A stretch of DNA of 64,000 nt from Lysobacterales bacterium. Its GTDB lineage: Bacteria; Pseudomonadota; Gammaproteobacteria; Xanthomonadales; Xanthomonadaceae. The stretch's first letter is position 1. Each line of letters opens with the position of its first letter. The stretch is from positions 62,001-126,000 of the forward strand of contig JAEKKX010000006.1 of the NCBI GenBank assembly GCA_019510125.1. Direction: 5' to 3'. A model generated the notes under the pieces. That model saw nothing but the letters and a program-made list of their open reading frames with translations, was not told where the DNA came from and did not search any database. A program made the translations under genes and the position numbers. Positions 39,735-49,245 of the stretch are shown piece after piece.

Positions 39735-40489
39735 GGGGCGGTTCCGTGGGCGGGGGTCGCGGTCGCGGTGGCGGCCGCTGCGGGGAGGCGTTCGATCAGG
39801 TCGGCCAGCGCGGCCAGGTCGGGGACGATCACGTCCGGCGCGATCCCTTCGTGCGGCCAGTGCGGGTGGCGGTCGCGGGCGTCCTCGCGGTGGACCCACG
39901 CGGTGCGCAGGCCGGCGCGCGCGGCGCCGAGCACGTCCGCCTCGACCGCGTCGCCGACGTGCAGCACCTCGTCCGGGGCGCAGCCGAGGCGTTCGCAGGC
40001 GGCGAGGAAGATGCTCGGCTCCGGCTTCGCCGCGCCGTGTTCGCGCGCGCCGAGCTGGAAGGCGAAGTGGTGGTCGAGGCCGATCGCGGCGAGGTCGGCG
40101 TTGCCGTTGCTCAGCGCCGCCACCGGCATCCGCGCGGCGAGCCGGGCGAGGGCGTCGACCGCGTCGGGATAGCACTCGACGCGGTTGCGCTCGGCGTAGA
40201 ACACGTCGTAGGCGGCGTCGACCAGCGCCGGGTCCTCGCCGCTGTCGACGAGGGCGGTGTGCAGGCACAGCCGGCGCAGCGCGCTCATGTCGTGGGCGAG
40301 GTCGAGGCGCTCGGCGAAGATGCGGTCGCGCAGCGCGCGCATGACCGGGATCGGGAAGCGTTCGGCGGTGCGCGGGCTGTGCACGCGCAGCCAGTCGTCG
40401 AGCACGCGTTCGATCCGTGCGCCGACCGGCGCGAACGGCCACAGGGTGTCGTCCAGGTCGAGGGTGATGGCGCGGATGCGGAACTTCAC
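39731..40489 (-). CDS. HAD-superfamily hydrolase (YigB/YjjG-like)
   Basis: A 252-residue HAD phosphatase. Motif I is ITLDLDDTLW, motif II is PVAALSNGN, motif III lies around HGAAKPEPSIF and motif IV is LHVGDAVEADVLGAARAG. The pattern is that of YigB/YjjG-type nucleotide or FMN phosphatases. I chose a GTG start: a TACACT -10-like box ends six bases before it, suggesting a leaderless mRNA; the upstream ATG at 40531 would lie ahead of this box. It heads the operon with the M17 peptidase and tesA. Confidence 0.9.
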   Translation of the reverse strand: MKFRIRAITLDLDDTLWPFAPVGARIERVLDDWLRVHSPRTAERFPIPVMRALRDRIFAERLDLAHDMSALRRLCLHTALVDSGEDPALVDAAYDVFYAERNRVECYPDAVDALARLAARMPVAALSNGNADLAAIGLDHHFAFQLGAREHGAAKPEPSIFLAACERLGCAPDEVLHVGDAVEADVLGAARAGLRTAWVHREDARDRHPHWPHEGIAPDVIVPDLAALADLIERLPAAAATATATPAHGTAP

Positions 40490-40586
40490 GGCGGCAGTGT
40501 AGCGCGGGGGCGGACGCGCGCCCCGGGACATCGGTCATGCGCGCGTGCGGTCGGTCGCGGGCCGGCGCACGGGCCGGCGCCGGGGC

Positions 40587-41726
40587 TCATTCCAGCAGCC
40601 GCGCCCAGGCCTCCATCCCGTCCAGCCGCTCCAGCACCAGCTTGGTGCAGACCAGCAGCGGCACCGCCAGCAGCAGGCCGACGATCCCCCACAGCCAGCC
40701 GAACACCATCAGCCCGAGGATCAGGATCAGCGGCGACAGCGCCATCCGCCGGCCGAGCACGATCGGCGTGACCAACTGGCTCTCCAGCGCATGCAGCAGC
40801 AGGTAGGCGCCGGCCGGCGACAGCGCCTCCAGCGGCGCGTCGAAGCGGACGAAGCCCATCAGCAGGGTCGCGGCCACGCCGATCAGCGGGCCGACGAACG
40901 GTGCGTAGTTCAGCAGCCCGGCCAGCGTGCCCCACATCAGCGCCTCGGGCATCGGCAGCCCCAGCGCCAGCAGGATGCCCGCGTAGAGCAGGCCCAGCAG
41001 CGCGTTGATCACGGTGATGGTGAGCACGTAGCGCGAGATCTCGCGCTCGATCGACTGCAGGATGTCCACGGTCAGGCGTTTCTGCTGGGTGCCCGGCAGC
41101 AGCGCCAGCGCCTTCCGCTGCAGGCCGTCGCCGTAGACCATGAAGAAGAAGGTCAGCAGCACGACCGCCAGCACCGAGGCGATCATCCGCGGCGTGGTGG
41201 TCAGCGCGCGGTAGGGGTCGTTGACCTCGGTGCGCACCACCTTCACCGCCCCGGCGTCCTCGCCGCCGGCGACGCGGGCGATGTTCTCGGCGCCCTTCTT
41301 CGCCTCCTGCACCGGCTTGACCACTTCGCGCAGCTTGGGCGCGAGCTGGCGCATCTCCCGCGGCAACTGGCGGACCAGGTCGCCGGCGGGATCGGCGAGG
41401 AAGCTGCCGAGCAGGATCGCGGTCGCGATCCCGCCGCTCAGCACCGCGGTCGCGCCGAGGAAGCGCGGCACGTACAGCCGGCGCAGGCCGCGCAGGATCG
41501 GGTTGCCGATCAGCGCGAAGAACGCCGCCAGCAGGATCGGCAGCAGCAGTTCCTGGGTCGCCCAGAGGGTGAAGCCGACCGCGAGCAGCGCCAGCACCAG
41601 CGCCGCCGGCGAGGAGCGCGGGCGCGGCGGCGGCGCGACGGGCGCGGCGCCGACGGAGGTGCCGGCGTCGAGGCCGGCGGAGGTGTCGGCGCCGGCGGCG
41701 AGGCCGGCGGGATCGGGCGCGTTCAT
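40587..41726 (-). CDS. AI-2E/PerM-family membrane transporter
   Basis: A 379-residue integral membrane protein with about eight hydrophobic segments, two at the start (ALVLALLAVGFTLWATQELL) and a C-terminal set containing LGLPMPEALMWGTLAGLLNY, the family's signature region. Members are permease-like proteins; some export autoinducer-2 and others act as Na+/H+ antiporters or have no known substrate. The first ~35 residues are a Pro/Ala-rich cytosolic extension. It stands alone between the HAD and DegP/Q genes. Confidence 0.9.
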   Translation of the reverse strand: MNAPDPAGLAAGADTSAGLDAGTSVGAAPVAPPPRPRSSPAALVLALLAVGFTLWATQELLLPILLAAFFALIGNPILRGLRRLYVPRFLGATAVLSGGIATAILLGSFLADPAGDLVRQLPREMRQLAPKLREVVKPVQEAKKGAENIARVAGGEDAGAVKVVRTEVNDPYRALTTTPRMIASVLAVVLLTFFFMVYGDGLQRKALALLPGTQQKRLTVDILQSIEREISRYVLTITVINALLGLLYAGILLALGLPMPEALMWGTLAGLLNYAPFVGPLIGVAATLLMGFVRFDAPLEALSPAGAYLLLHALESQLVTPIVLGRRMALSPLILILGLMVFGWLWGIVGLLLAVPLLVCTKLVLERLDGMEAWARLLE

Positions 41727-41793
41727 GGCCGACAGCTTAGTGGCATCGCCACCGCGCGGGGCCGCGCCGTGCGTGCTGCACGGCGGGCCGGGC

Positions 41794-43245
41794 TCAGCGC
41801 ATGCCGAGGTTGCCCTGGACCCCGCCGCGCCATACCTGCAGCACGAGCTGGCCGGGCGGTTCGGCGAAGCCGGCGCGGAAGCCGGCGAGGTCGGCGAATT
41901 CGCCGATCGTTGCCTGCTGGACCACGTCGCCCTTGCGCAGGCCGTTGCGCGCGGCGCGGCTGCCGGCAGCGACGTCGTCGACCAGCACCCCGGACGCGCC
42001 CTGGCGGCGCAGCGATTCGGGCAGCTCGGCGAAGGTCGCGCCGGCCAGGCGCGGATCGAGGCTGGCGCCGGCGATCGTCCGCGGCTGTTCGCGCAGCGTC
42101 GCCTGGACCAGCAGCGGCTTGCCGTCGCGGCGCACGTCCAGCGAGACCTTGCTGTCCACCGGCTGCAGGCCCTGGAAGTTGCGCAGCGCGTCGCTGTCGT
42201 CGATCCGCTGGCCGTTGGCGGCGAGGATCACGTCGCCCTCGCGCAGGCCGGCGGCGGCGGCCGACGAACCGGGGTAGACCCGGGTCACCACTGCGCCGCG
42301 GGCTTCCTTCAGCCCAAGCCCGCGGGCGATGCGCTCGTCCACGTTCTGGCTGTCGATGCCCAGCGCGCCGCGGCGCACGCCGCCCTTGAGCAACTGTTCC
42401 ATGACGTTGTGCGCGAGGTCGCTGGGGATCGCGAAGCCCAGGCCGATGTTGCCGGCCATGCTGCCGCGCGGGTTGAAGCTGGCGGTGTTGATGCCGACCA
42501 GCGCGCCGTGCAGATCGACCAGCGCGCCGCCGGAGTTGCCCGGATTGATCGACGCGTCGGTCTGGATGAAGTTCTGGAAGCCCATGCCGGGCAGGCCGCT
42601 GCGCTGGGTCGCGGAGACAATGCCCCAGGTGACGGTCTGGCCGACGCCGAACGGATTGCCGACCGCGACCACGAAATCGCCGACCTGCAGCTTGCCGCTG
42701 TCGGCCAGCGGGATCGCGACCAGGTCCTTCGCCGCGATCCGCATCAGCGCCACGTCGGTGTCCGGGTCGGACCCGACGAACTCCGCTTTCAGGGTGCGGC
42801 CGTCGTTGAGCGTGACCGAGACGTCGTCCGCGCCCTCGATCACGTGGTGGTTGGTCAGGATCAGCCCGCGCTGCGCATCGACGATCACGCCCGAGCCCAG
42901 CGACTCGGAGATGCGCTCCTCGGGGATGCCGAACAGGCGCCGGAACACCGGGTCGTCGCCGAACGGCGTGTTCACCCGCACCCGCTGCTTGGTGTGGACG
43001 CTGACCACCGCCGGGGTCACCTTCTTCAGCATCGGCGCCAGCGACGGCAGCGGCTGGCCGTCGACCGCGGCCGGCAGCGGCGCCGATGCCGCCATCGCCG
43101 GGACCGCGGCCTCCGGCGCGGCCAGGCCCGGCGCCTGCAGGGTTTCGCGGACCCAGGTCGCGGCGAATCCACCGAAGGTGGCGGCGGCGGTCAGGGCGAG
43201 CAGGAGGGGGGCCTTGCGGAAGCGGGCGGGGCGTTCGGCGGTCAT
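41794..43245 (-). CDS. periplasmic Do-family serine protease (DegP/DegQ/MucD-like)
   Basis: A 483-residue trypsin-like protease-chaperone. After a membrane/signal segment comes the protease domain with His in TNHHVIEGADD, Asp in DPDTDVALMRI and Ser in NPGNSGGALVD. Two PDZ domains follow: ALGIDSQNVDERIARGLGL starts the first, and GVLVDDVAAGSRAARNGLRK lies in the second. It degrades or refolds damaged envelope proteins. The start was chosen at MTAERPARF, directly before the hydrophobic signal. Confidence 0.95.
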   Translation of the reverse strand: MTAERPARFRKAPLLLALTAAATFGGFAATWVRETLQAPGLAAPEAAVPAMAASAPLPAAVDGQPLPSLAPMLKKVTPAVVSVHTKQRVRVNTPFGDDPVFRRLFGIPEERISESLGSGVIVDAQRGLILTNHHVIEGADDVSVTLNDGRTLKAEFVGSDPDTDVALMRIAAKDLVAIPLADSGKLQVGDFVVAVGNPFGVGQTVTWGIVSATQRSGLPGMGFQNFIQTDASINPGNSGGALVDLHGALVGINTASFNPRGSMAGNIGLGFAIPSDLAHNVMEQLLKGGVRRGALGIDSQNVDERIARGLGLKEARGAVVTRVYPGSSAAAAGLREGDVILAANGQRIDDSDALRNFQGLQPVDSKVSLDVRRDGKPLLVQATLREQPRTIAGASLDPRLAGATFAELPESLRRQGASGVLVDDVAAGSRAARNGLRKGDVVQQATIGEFADLAGFRAGFAEPPGQLVLQVWRGGVQGNLGMR

Positions 43246-43574
43246 CGGCGGAGGGCGGGCTGGGCGGTGGGTGGCGGGGCGGCGGGAGCCGGACGGGGTC
43301 CCAACATCGCGGCCCGGGGCGACAGAATCAAGCCGGGATCGCGCCGGGTCGGGCGTGGGGTGCGCGCCGATCGCGCCGATCCGGGACCGTGCCGGCCGGG
43401 CCGCAGGGCGAACAGGCTCGGGGGCGCGCCATAAACGCCGCCTGAAACCCTGACCGGCCAGCCGCGCCCGGGGTTCCCGGCCGGACCGACGAACGGCGCG
43501 CGGAACGGCCGTCGAATGCGTCGTCAAGCCGTTGACTTGGGTCCGTTCGGGGGGTAGCTTGGCACCCCGCGTCG

Positions 43575-43590
43575 CCACTACATCTTGGGG
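43575..43590. promoter_or_regulatory. candidate NrdR box in the nrdJa leader
   Basis: CCACTACATCTTGGGG resembles the NrdR box (ACACWATATATWGTGT) at about 11 of 16 positions, and is flanked by a GTCGCCA/TGGCGAC inverted repeat. It lies in the 615-bp gene-free stretch 43246-43860. No second phased box and no cobalamin-riboswitch B12 box were seen there. Confidence 0.35.
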
Positions 43591-43860
43591 TGTTGGCGAC
43601 ATTCGACCCAACCAATGGTGTTTCACGGAGCGATTTGTTCCACGGAAGACAGGTCGGGCACGGGGCGTCGAAAGCAGGACAGCGCCGGTTTCCGGTGGTT
43701 TCCGGCGGGGGCGTACAGGAGCGACACGGTCGCGGTCGGAACCAGTACCGCATCACAGAATCCGTTGGCGGCGTGGAGCAGGGGCTCCGCCGTCGGCAGT
43801 ACCGATCACAAGAGGTCGCGGCACGTCCCGCGACCCGCGAACGACGAGGATGGGAGTGGA

Positions 43861-46014
43861 ATGAGCACAGTGCGTCTTGAGGCCGTGGCCAGGGCGGAAT
43901 CCGCCGCGGAGATTCCGATGCAGCCGGCCTCCTGGGACATCTGGGACAAGAAGTACCGGCTCAAGACCAAGCAGGGCGACGCGGTCGATCCCGACATCGA
44001 CGGGACCTACCAGCGCGTCGCCCGGGCCCTGGCCGACGCCGAGCCGACCGCCGAGACCCGCAAGTACTGGTACGAGCGCTTCCTGTGGGCGCTGCGCCGG
44101 GGCGCGATCCCGGCCGGCCGCATCACCTCCAACGCCGGCGCGCTGGAGCACAAGCCGGCGACCTCGACGATCAACTGCACCGTGTCGGGCACCATCACCG
44201 ACTCGATGGACGGCATCCTCGAGAAGGTCCACGAGGCCGGTCTCACGCTGAAGGCCGGCTGCGGCATCGGCTACGAATTCTCCACGCTGCGCCCGCGCGG
44301 CGCGTTCGTCGCCGGCGCCGGCGCCTACACCTCGGGCCCGATGTCCTTCATGGACATCTACGACAAGATGTGTTTCACCGTCTCCAGCGCCGGCGGCCGC
44401 CGCGGCGCGCAGATGGGCACGTTCGACGTCAGCCACCCCGACGTGAAGGACTTCATCCGCGCCAAGCGCGAGGACGGCCGCCTGCGCCAGTTCAACCTGT
44501 CGCTGCTGATCACCGACGGCTTCATGCAGGCGGTCGAGACCGACGCCGACTGGCCGCTGGTGTTCCCGATCAACGAGAAGGAAGTCGGCGACATCGACCT
44601 CGCCGACGCCGCGCAGGTCGTCTGGCGCGACTGGCCGACCACCCGCAGCTACATCACCCGCGACGACGGCATGGTGGCCTGCAAGATCTACGGCCACATC
44701 CGCGCCCGGCACCTGTGGGACATGATCATGGTCTCGACGTACGACTACGCCGAGCCGGGGTTCATCCTGATCGACAAGGTCAACGAGATGAACAACAACT
44801 GGTGGTGCGAGACCATCCGCGCCACCAATCCCTGCGGCGAGCAGCCGCTGCCGCCGTACGGCGCCTGCCTGCTGGGCTCGGTCAACCTGACCAAGTTCGT
44901 GCGCAAGCCCTTCACCGACGAGGCCGCGTTCGACTGGGAGGAATACAAGGAAGTCGTCCGCGTGTTCACCCGCATGCTCGACAACGTGGTCGAGGTCAAC
45001 GGCCTGCCGCTGCAGCAGCAGCGTGACGAGATCATGCGCAAGCGCCGCCACGGCATGGGCTTCCTGGGCCTGGGCAGCACCATGACCATGCTCGGCATGA
45101 AGTACGGCAGCCCGAAGTCGCTGGAATTCACCGATCGCATCGCCCGCGATATGGCCGTCGCCGGCTGGGAAACGGGCCTCTCGCTCGCCCAGGAGAAGGG
45201 CCCCGCCCCGATCATGGAAGAGCGCTTCGCGGTCACCGCCGAAATGCTGCGCAAGCGCCCGGAAATGGCCCGCGACGGCTGGAAGGTCGGCCAGGAGATC
45301 CCCGGCAAGGTCCTGCACGCGAAGTACAGCCGCTACATGCAGCGGGTGGCCTCGGTCGCGCCGGAGCTGGTCGACGCCCTCGCCGAGACCGGCGCCCGCT
45401 TCACCCACCACAGCTCGATCGCGCCGACCGGCACCATCTCGCTGTCGCTGGCCAACAACGCCTCCAACGGCATCGAGCCGAGCTTCGCCCACCACTACAG
45501 CCGCAACGTCATCCGCGAAGGCAAGAAGACCAAGGAAAAGGTCGACGTCTACAGCTTCGAGCTGCTGGCCTACCGCGAACTGGTGAACCCCAGGGCGATG
45601 CCGTTCAGCGAAGACCCGGCCGCGAAGCTGCCCGACTACTTCATCTCCGCCGACGACATCAGCCCGAAGGAACACGTCGACGTCCAGGCCGCCGCCCAGA
45701 AATGGGTCGACAGCTCGATCTCCAAGACCGCGAACGTCCCCACCGACTATCCGTACGAGGACTTCAAGGACATCTACCGCTACGCCTACCAGCAGGGCCT
45801 CAAGGGCTGCACCACGTTCCGCTTCAACCCGGCCGCCTTCCAGGGCGTGCTGGTCAAGGAAGCCGACCTGGAGAACACCCTCTACCGCTTCGAGCTGGAC
45901 GACGGCAGCGTGATCGAGGTCAAGGGCAACGAAGAGATCGAATACGACGGCGAGATGCACTCCGCCGCCAACCTGTTCGACGCCCTCAAGGAAGGCTACT
46001 ACGGCAAGTTCTAG
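43861..46014 (+). CDS. nrdJa: class II (B12-dependent) ribonucleotide reductase, catalytic subunit NrdJa
   Basis: A 717-residue catalytic part of adenosylcobalamin-dependent ribonucleotide reductase, making dNDPs without an oxygen-requiring partner. The ten-stranded barrel motifs are present: STINCTVSGTITD, GLTLKAGCGIGYEFSTL, the NPCGEQPLPPYGACLLGSVN loop and IAPTGTISLSLANN. The C-terminal accessory and Zn-finger part is missing and is encoded separately at 46846-47637 (NrdJb), the split known from Pseudomonas and xanthomonads. A histone-like gene lies between the halves. Confidence 0.95.
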   Translation: MSTVRLEAVARAESAAEIPMQPASWDIWDKKYRLKTKQGDAVDPDIDGTYQRVARALADAEPTAETRKYWYERFLWALRRGAIPAGRITSNAGALEHKPATSTINCTVSGTITDSMDGILEKVHEAGLTLKAGCGIGYEFSTLRPRGAFVAGAGAYTSGPMSFMDIYDKMCFTVSSAGGRRGAQMGTFDVSHPDVKDFIRAKREDGRLRQFNLSLLITDGFMQAVETDADWPLVFPINEKEVGDIDLADAAQVVWRDWPTTRSYITRDDGMVACKIYGHIRARHLWDMIMVSTYDYAEPGFILIDKVNEMNNNWWCETIRATNPCGEQPLPPYGACLLGSVNLTKFVRKPFTDEAAFDWEEYKEVVRVFTRMLDNVVEVNGLPLQQQRDEIMRKRRHGMGFLGLGSTMTMLGMKYGSPKSLEFTDRIARDMAVAGWETGLSLAQEKGPAPIMEERFAVTAEMLRKRPEMARDGWKVGQEIPGKVLHAKYSRYMQRVASVAPELVDALAETGARFTHHSSIAPTGTISLSLANNASNGIEPSFAHHYSRNVIREGKKTKEKVDVYSFELLAYRELVNPRAMPFSEDPAAKLPDYFISADDISPKEHVDVQAAAQKWVDSSISKTANVPTDYPYEDFKDIYRYAYQQGLKGCTTFRFNPAAFQGVLVKEADLENTLYRFELDDGSVIEVKGNEEIEYDGEMHSAANLFDALKEGYYGKF

Positions 46015-46080
46015 ACGCTTCCCGGCGGGGGTGGGCGACGCGCCGCAACGCGCGATCGCCCGATCTCCTGCCGCGTGATT

Positions 46081-46104
46081 CCCTTCCCCGCTCGCGGGGA
46101 AGGG
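46081..46104. terminator. GC-rich hairpin after nrdJa
   Basis: CCCTTCCCCGC (46081-46091) pairs with GCGGGGAAGGG (46094-46104). It lies 66 bp after nrdJa, without a U-tract. It may attenuate readthrough towards the histone-like gene and nrdJb, or be a dispersed intergenic repeat. Confidence 0.4.
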
Positions 46105-46250
46105 CGTCGGCGGAAGTGATGCGCGATCGCATTCCCGGCATCGCATTTCCGCTCGTCGCCAACTCTTCCGCACCCCCGTTCCAGCCCACGCAGATCGCGC
46201 TACATTGCATCCACGGGCAGCCCGCCCGTAGTCCCTGACGAGGAACCACC

Positions 46251-46763
46251 ATGAGCAATGGCAATGTGATTACGGACGCCCTGTCCGACGCCGCCGAAGC
46301 GGTGGCCGACAAGGCGAAGGAAGTCGGCGACGCCGTCGCCAACACCAAGGCCGGCAAGGCCGTGACCAAGGCCGTCGGCAAGGCCAGGAAGCGCGCCGCC
46401 AAGGCCCGCAAGCAGGCCGGCAAGATGGTCGACGAAGCCAAGGCCAAGGCCGCCGACTCCGTGAAGACGGTCAAGGCCAAGGTCGCCGGCGAGAAGAAGG
46501 CCGTCAAGAAGGCGGCGAAGAAGGTCGCCAAGAAAGTCGCCGCCGAAAAGGCCGCCGTGAAGAAAGCGGTCAAGAAGGCGGTGAAGAAGGCGACCGCCAA
46601 GAAGGCGCCGGCGAAGAAGGCCGCCGCCACCAAGAAGGCCCCGGCCCGCAAGGCCGCGGCGAAGAAGACCGTGAAGAAGGCGGCGAAGAAGGCCGCCCCG
46701 AAGAAGCCGGCCGCGAAGAAGGCCGCTCCGAAGAAAGCCGCCCGCAAGGCGGCGAAGAAGTAG
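46251..46763 (+). CDS. histone H1-like Lys/Ala-rich DNA-binding protein
   Basis: A 170-residue protein. The first ~40 residues form an amphipathic helical part (VITDALSDAAEAVADKAKEV). The rest is almost entirely Ala, Lys, Val and Pro in AKK/PAKK-type repeats, like the C-terminal tail of eukaryotic H1 and bacterial HctB/AlgP-type proteins. It should bind and condense DNA through charge. GAGGA before the ATG supports the start. It lies between nrdJa and nrdJb on the same strand. The repeats make its length prone to variation. Confidence 0.88.
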   Translation: MSNGNVITDALSDAAEAVADKAKEVGDAVANTKAGKAVTKAVGKARKRAAKARKQAGKMVDEAKAKAADSVKTVKAKVAGEKKAVKKAAKKVAKKVAAEKAAVKKAVKKAVKKATAKKAPAKKAAATKKAPARKAAAKKTVKKAAKKAAPKKPAAKKAAPKKAARKAAKK

Positions 46764-46845
46764 CAGGCACTGCCTGCCCTCCCTCCCGCGCGGCGGGGGG
46801 GAGGGCGGGGCTCCAACCACAGCACAGCATCCGGACACACGCACC

Positions 46846-47637
46846 ATGGCCGTCAAGATCGACAAGAAAATCAAGGGTTACGCCGTCGTCAAGCCCGAGG
46901 ACAAGGCGAAGGAGGCCGCCGCAGGCGCGTCCGTCGCGCGCGAAACCGTCGAATCCGAACTGCCGGCCGCCGACAAGCGCGTCGCCGACGTCATCCAGAT
47001 GCACGAGCGCATCGAGCGCCCCGACGTGCTGATCGGCAGCACCTACAAGATCAAGTCGCCGCTGGTCGAGCACGCCATGTACGTGACCATCAACGACATC
47101 GTGCTCAACGCCGGCACCGAGCACGAACTGCGCCGCCCCTTCGAGATCTTCATCAACTCCAAGTCGATGGAGCACTTCCAGTGGATCGTCGCGCTCACCC
47201 GGATCATGTCCGCGGTGTTCCGCAAGGGCGGCGACGTCACCTTCCTCGTCGAGGAAATGAAGGCCGTGTTCGACCCCAAGGGCGGCTACTTCAAGGCCGG
47301 CGGCGTGTACATGCCGTCGCTGGTCGCCGAACTGGGCATGATCGTCGAGGACCACCTCAAGACCATCGGCCTGATGCACGACCCCGAGATGAGCGACCAC
47401 CAGCGCGCCCTGATCGCCGAAAAGCGCCGCGCCTACGAAGAGAACCGCTCAAAAAAAAAGCCTGACGTGAGCGACGCCGCCCCGGCGTCCCACCACGAAG
47501 AAGACATCGAAGTCACCGGCGAAGGCGTGTCGTTCCCGCCTTCGGCCACGATGTGCCACAAGTGCAGCACCAAGGCCATCGTGATCATGGATGGGTGCGC
47601 GACCTGTTTGAATTGTGGGTATTCGAAGTGTGGGTGA
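46846..47637 (+). CDS. nrdJb: class II ribonucleotide reductase, NrdJb subunit
   Basis: A 263-residue protein corresponding to the C-terminal part of class II reductases. Residues ~55-175 are the conserved accessory domain (TYKIKSPLVEHAMYVTINDI, FEIFINSKSMEHFQWIVALT). The extreme C-terminus is the Cys-rich thioredoxin-interacting finger MCHKCSTKAIVIMDGCATCL / NCGYSKCG, which re-reduces the active site. In Pseudomonas the separate NrdJb is required for activity of NrdJa. GC content drops sharply just after this gene. Confidence 0.93.
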   Translation: MAVKIDKKIKGYAVVKPEDKAKEAAAGASVARETVESELPAADKRVADVIQMHERIERPDVLIGSTYKIKSPLVEHAMYVTINDIVLNAGTEHELRRPFEIFINSKSMEHFQWIVALTRIMSAVFRKGGDVTFLVEEMKAVFDPKGGYFKAGGVYMPSLVAELGMIVEDHLKTIGLMHDPEMSDHQRALIAEKRRAYEENRSKKKPDVSDAAPASHHEEDIEVTGEGVSFPPSATMCHKCSTKAIVIMDGCATCLNCGYSKCG

Positions 47638-47718
47638 TTTTTCGGGATTGAAGAAAGCGGGGGGCGATAACAGAGAGCAATGCGACAAATTCCTTTGCCG
47701 GGCTAGGAAGCGAAAGCG

Positions 47719-49179
47719 GTGAAAGCCATGCCAGATATCCGCGATGTTGACTTCGGCCGACTAGATGCCGAAAGCGATAAAAAACTCCCCAGCTACTTTG
47801 TCGACACTGGCGTGATTGAGCGCATCAGCCGTGGTGAGCGTCAGTTCGTGATTGGTCGTAAAGGGTCGGGGAAAACTGCTCTTTTTCAGCACCCTCTAAA
47901 ATCGATTGGTGGCTCCCATATTGTTCAGTTGGAGTTTTCTGATTACGCGTGGGAGTCGCACAAAGCAGTCAAGGAGCTTGGGCTTCCGCTCGAAAACGCC
48001 TACACAGCATCTTGGATATTCACATTTTTAATTTCAGCGTGCCGCAAGTGGTCGACATCCGTAGATCAGGCTGTTTCAAAGAAGGCAAAAAGCGTTTATC
48101 TAAAAATCTACGGTGCCGAAGAAGGCGATTTGAAAGATATCCTGTTCGACCGATTCCGGAGATTGCGAAAAATTGAGGGGCCTGCGGTTGGGGATTTTAT
48201 TAAAGCGGGCTCCGTCGAAATAAGAGATATTCCTGATGGTGCGCACCTCGCGCATGCCGCAAATGCATGGAACCGCAAGCTTTTTGAGTTAGCTGATGAG
48301 TTGTTTAAAACCAAGCCGATTACGATCTTTGTTGACAGGCTGGATGACGGCTGGGATGCTTCCCCAGAAATTAAGGCAATGTTGTCTGGTGCAATCAAAG
48401 CTGCCCGCACTATTAATCTCAGGTATGCGGCTAAGCGCCCGCCCGCGGTGGTTTTGTTTCTTCGCAGCGATATTTATTCACAGCTTGATTTCAACGATAA
48501 AAACAAGATTGGGGCTGATATTGAACACGTAAACTGGGATCAGGGCACGTTAATAGATATTGCTGGCGCGCGAATCGCGGAATCAGTGCCGGTAAGAAAG
48601 GAAGATGCTTGGAGTGCCGTTTTCTCCGACAAGCAAATGCGGCAGCGTGCATATATTCCAAACTATATTATTAAACGCACGATGCTTAGGCCGCGCGATA
48701 TGATTGCGTTCTGTATCTATTGCCGAGAAGCTGCCGTAAGCAATGGTCACAGCATTGTTGAGCCGTCCGATGTATATGAGGCAGAGAAGGCTTACTCGCG
48801 ACATATCTACGAGGAGCTTCGGGATGAAATGCATAAGCAAGTTCCGGAGTATGAGGATCTATTCCGTGCTCTAAATAGAATTGGCTATTCGCGATTTACT
48901 TTTGCTGATTGGGAAAAATCAATTAAAGACGTCGGACTTGATAGCGGAAAATGCAAGCAATATCTTCTCACGTTATTCGAGTATGCGGTTGTTGGTGTTC
49001 CGCGTGTTGGTGGCAAAGGTGGCGGCAGCAAGTACGAGTTCATTTACGAAAACAGGTTTTTGGAGCCGAATTTTGTGGATGACCTAGTGGTGCATCACGC
49101 TCTCCGAAAGCATCTCAATTTGAAAGATGCAATGCCGGCCGCTGATGGAGTAGCTGAACTCGATCTTGACGAGGACTAA
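47719..49179 (+). CDS. P-loop ATPase, Sll1717-type, in a low-GC patch
   Basis: A 486-residue ATPase. Walker A is FVIGRKGSGKTALF (about 45-58) and a Walker B-like strand is ITIFVDRLDDGWD. A sensor-like arginine block follows (VVLFLRSDIYSQLDF). The C-terminal ~150 residues include a winged-helix-like region. It resembles the STAND-like 'Sll1717 family' of P-loop ATPases, often scattered in accessory DNA; a role in defence or toxin-antitoxin signalling is possible but unproven. A GTG preceded by AGGAAG is used as start. The gene is far less GC-rich than its surroundings, indicating transfer. Confidence 0.8.
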   Translation: MKAMPDIRDVDFGRLDAESDKKLPSYFVDTGVIERISRGERQFVIGRKGSGKTALFQHPLKSIGGSHIVQLEFSDYAWESHKAVKELGLPLENAYTASWIFTFLISACRKWSTSVDQAVSKKAKSVYLKIYGAEEGDLKDILFDRFRRLRKIEGPAVGDFIKAGSVEIRDIPDGAHLAHAANAWNRKLFELADELFKTKPITIFVDRLDDGWDASPEIKAMLSGAIKAARTINLRYAAKRPPAVVLFLRSDIYSQLDFNDKNKIGADIEHVNWDQGTLIDIAGARIAESVPVRKEDAWSAVFSDKQMRQRAYIPNYIIKRTMLRPRDMIAFCIYCREAAVSNGHSIVEPSDVYEAEKAYSRHIYEELRDEMHKQVPEYEDLFRALNRIGYSRFTFADWEKSIKDVGLDSGKCKQYLLTLFEYAVVGVPRVGGKGGGSKYEFIYENRFLEPNFVDDLVVHHALRKHLNLKDAMPAADGVAELDLDED

Positions 49180-49192
49180 CGCATAAGCGGTC

Positions 49193-49245
49193 ATAACTTG
49201 TAACGCGTAAGCGCGCAGGATGGACTCATGCGATGCCTCGTCGTT
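49193..49245. repeat. REP-like sequence, copy A
   Basis: Contains TAACGCGTAAGCGCG followed by GGATGGACTCATGCGATGC. A related double copy is at 49682-49740. These TAAGCGCG-containing elements with a GGACTC...GATGC tail are the kind mobilised by RAYT transposases; a RAYT relic lies 0.9 kb downstream. Confidence 0.5.

Noticed and set aside
37640-40489. A single large minus-strand protein joining the M17 peptidase and sequence upstream of it
   Set aside because: The open frame extends past the peptidase start, but the upstream part lies opposite in phase to a clear HAD phosphatase with full motifs and is Arg/Pro-rich. The start at 39734 is preferred.
43246-43860. Cobalamin riboswitch upstream of the B12-dependent reductase
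   Set aside because: No B12-box-like sequence or matching helix arrangement could be found; only an NrdR-like motif is visible.
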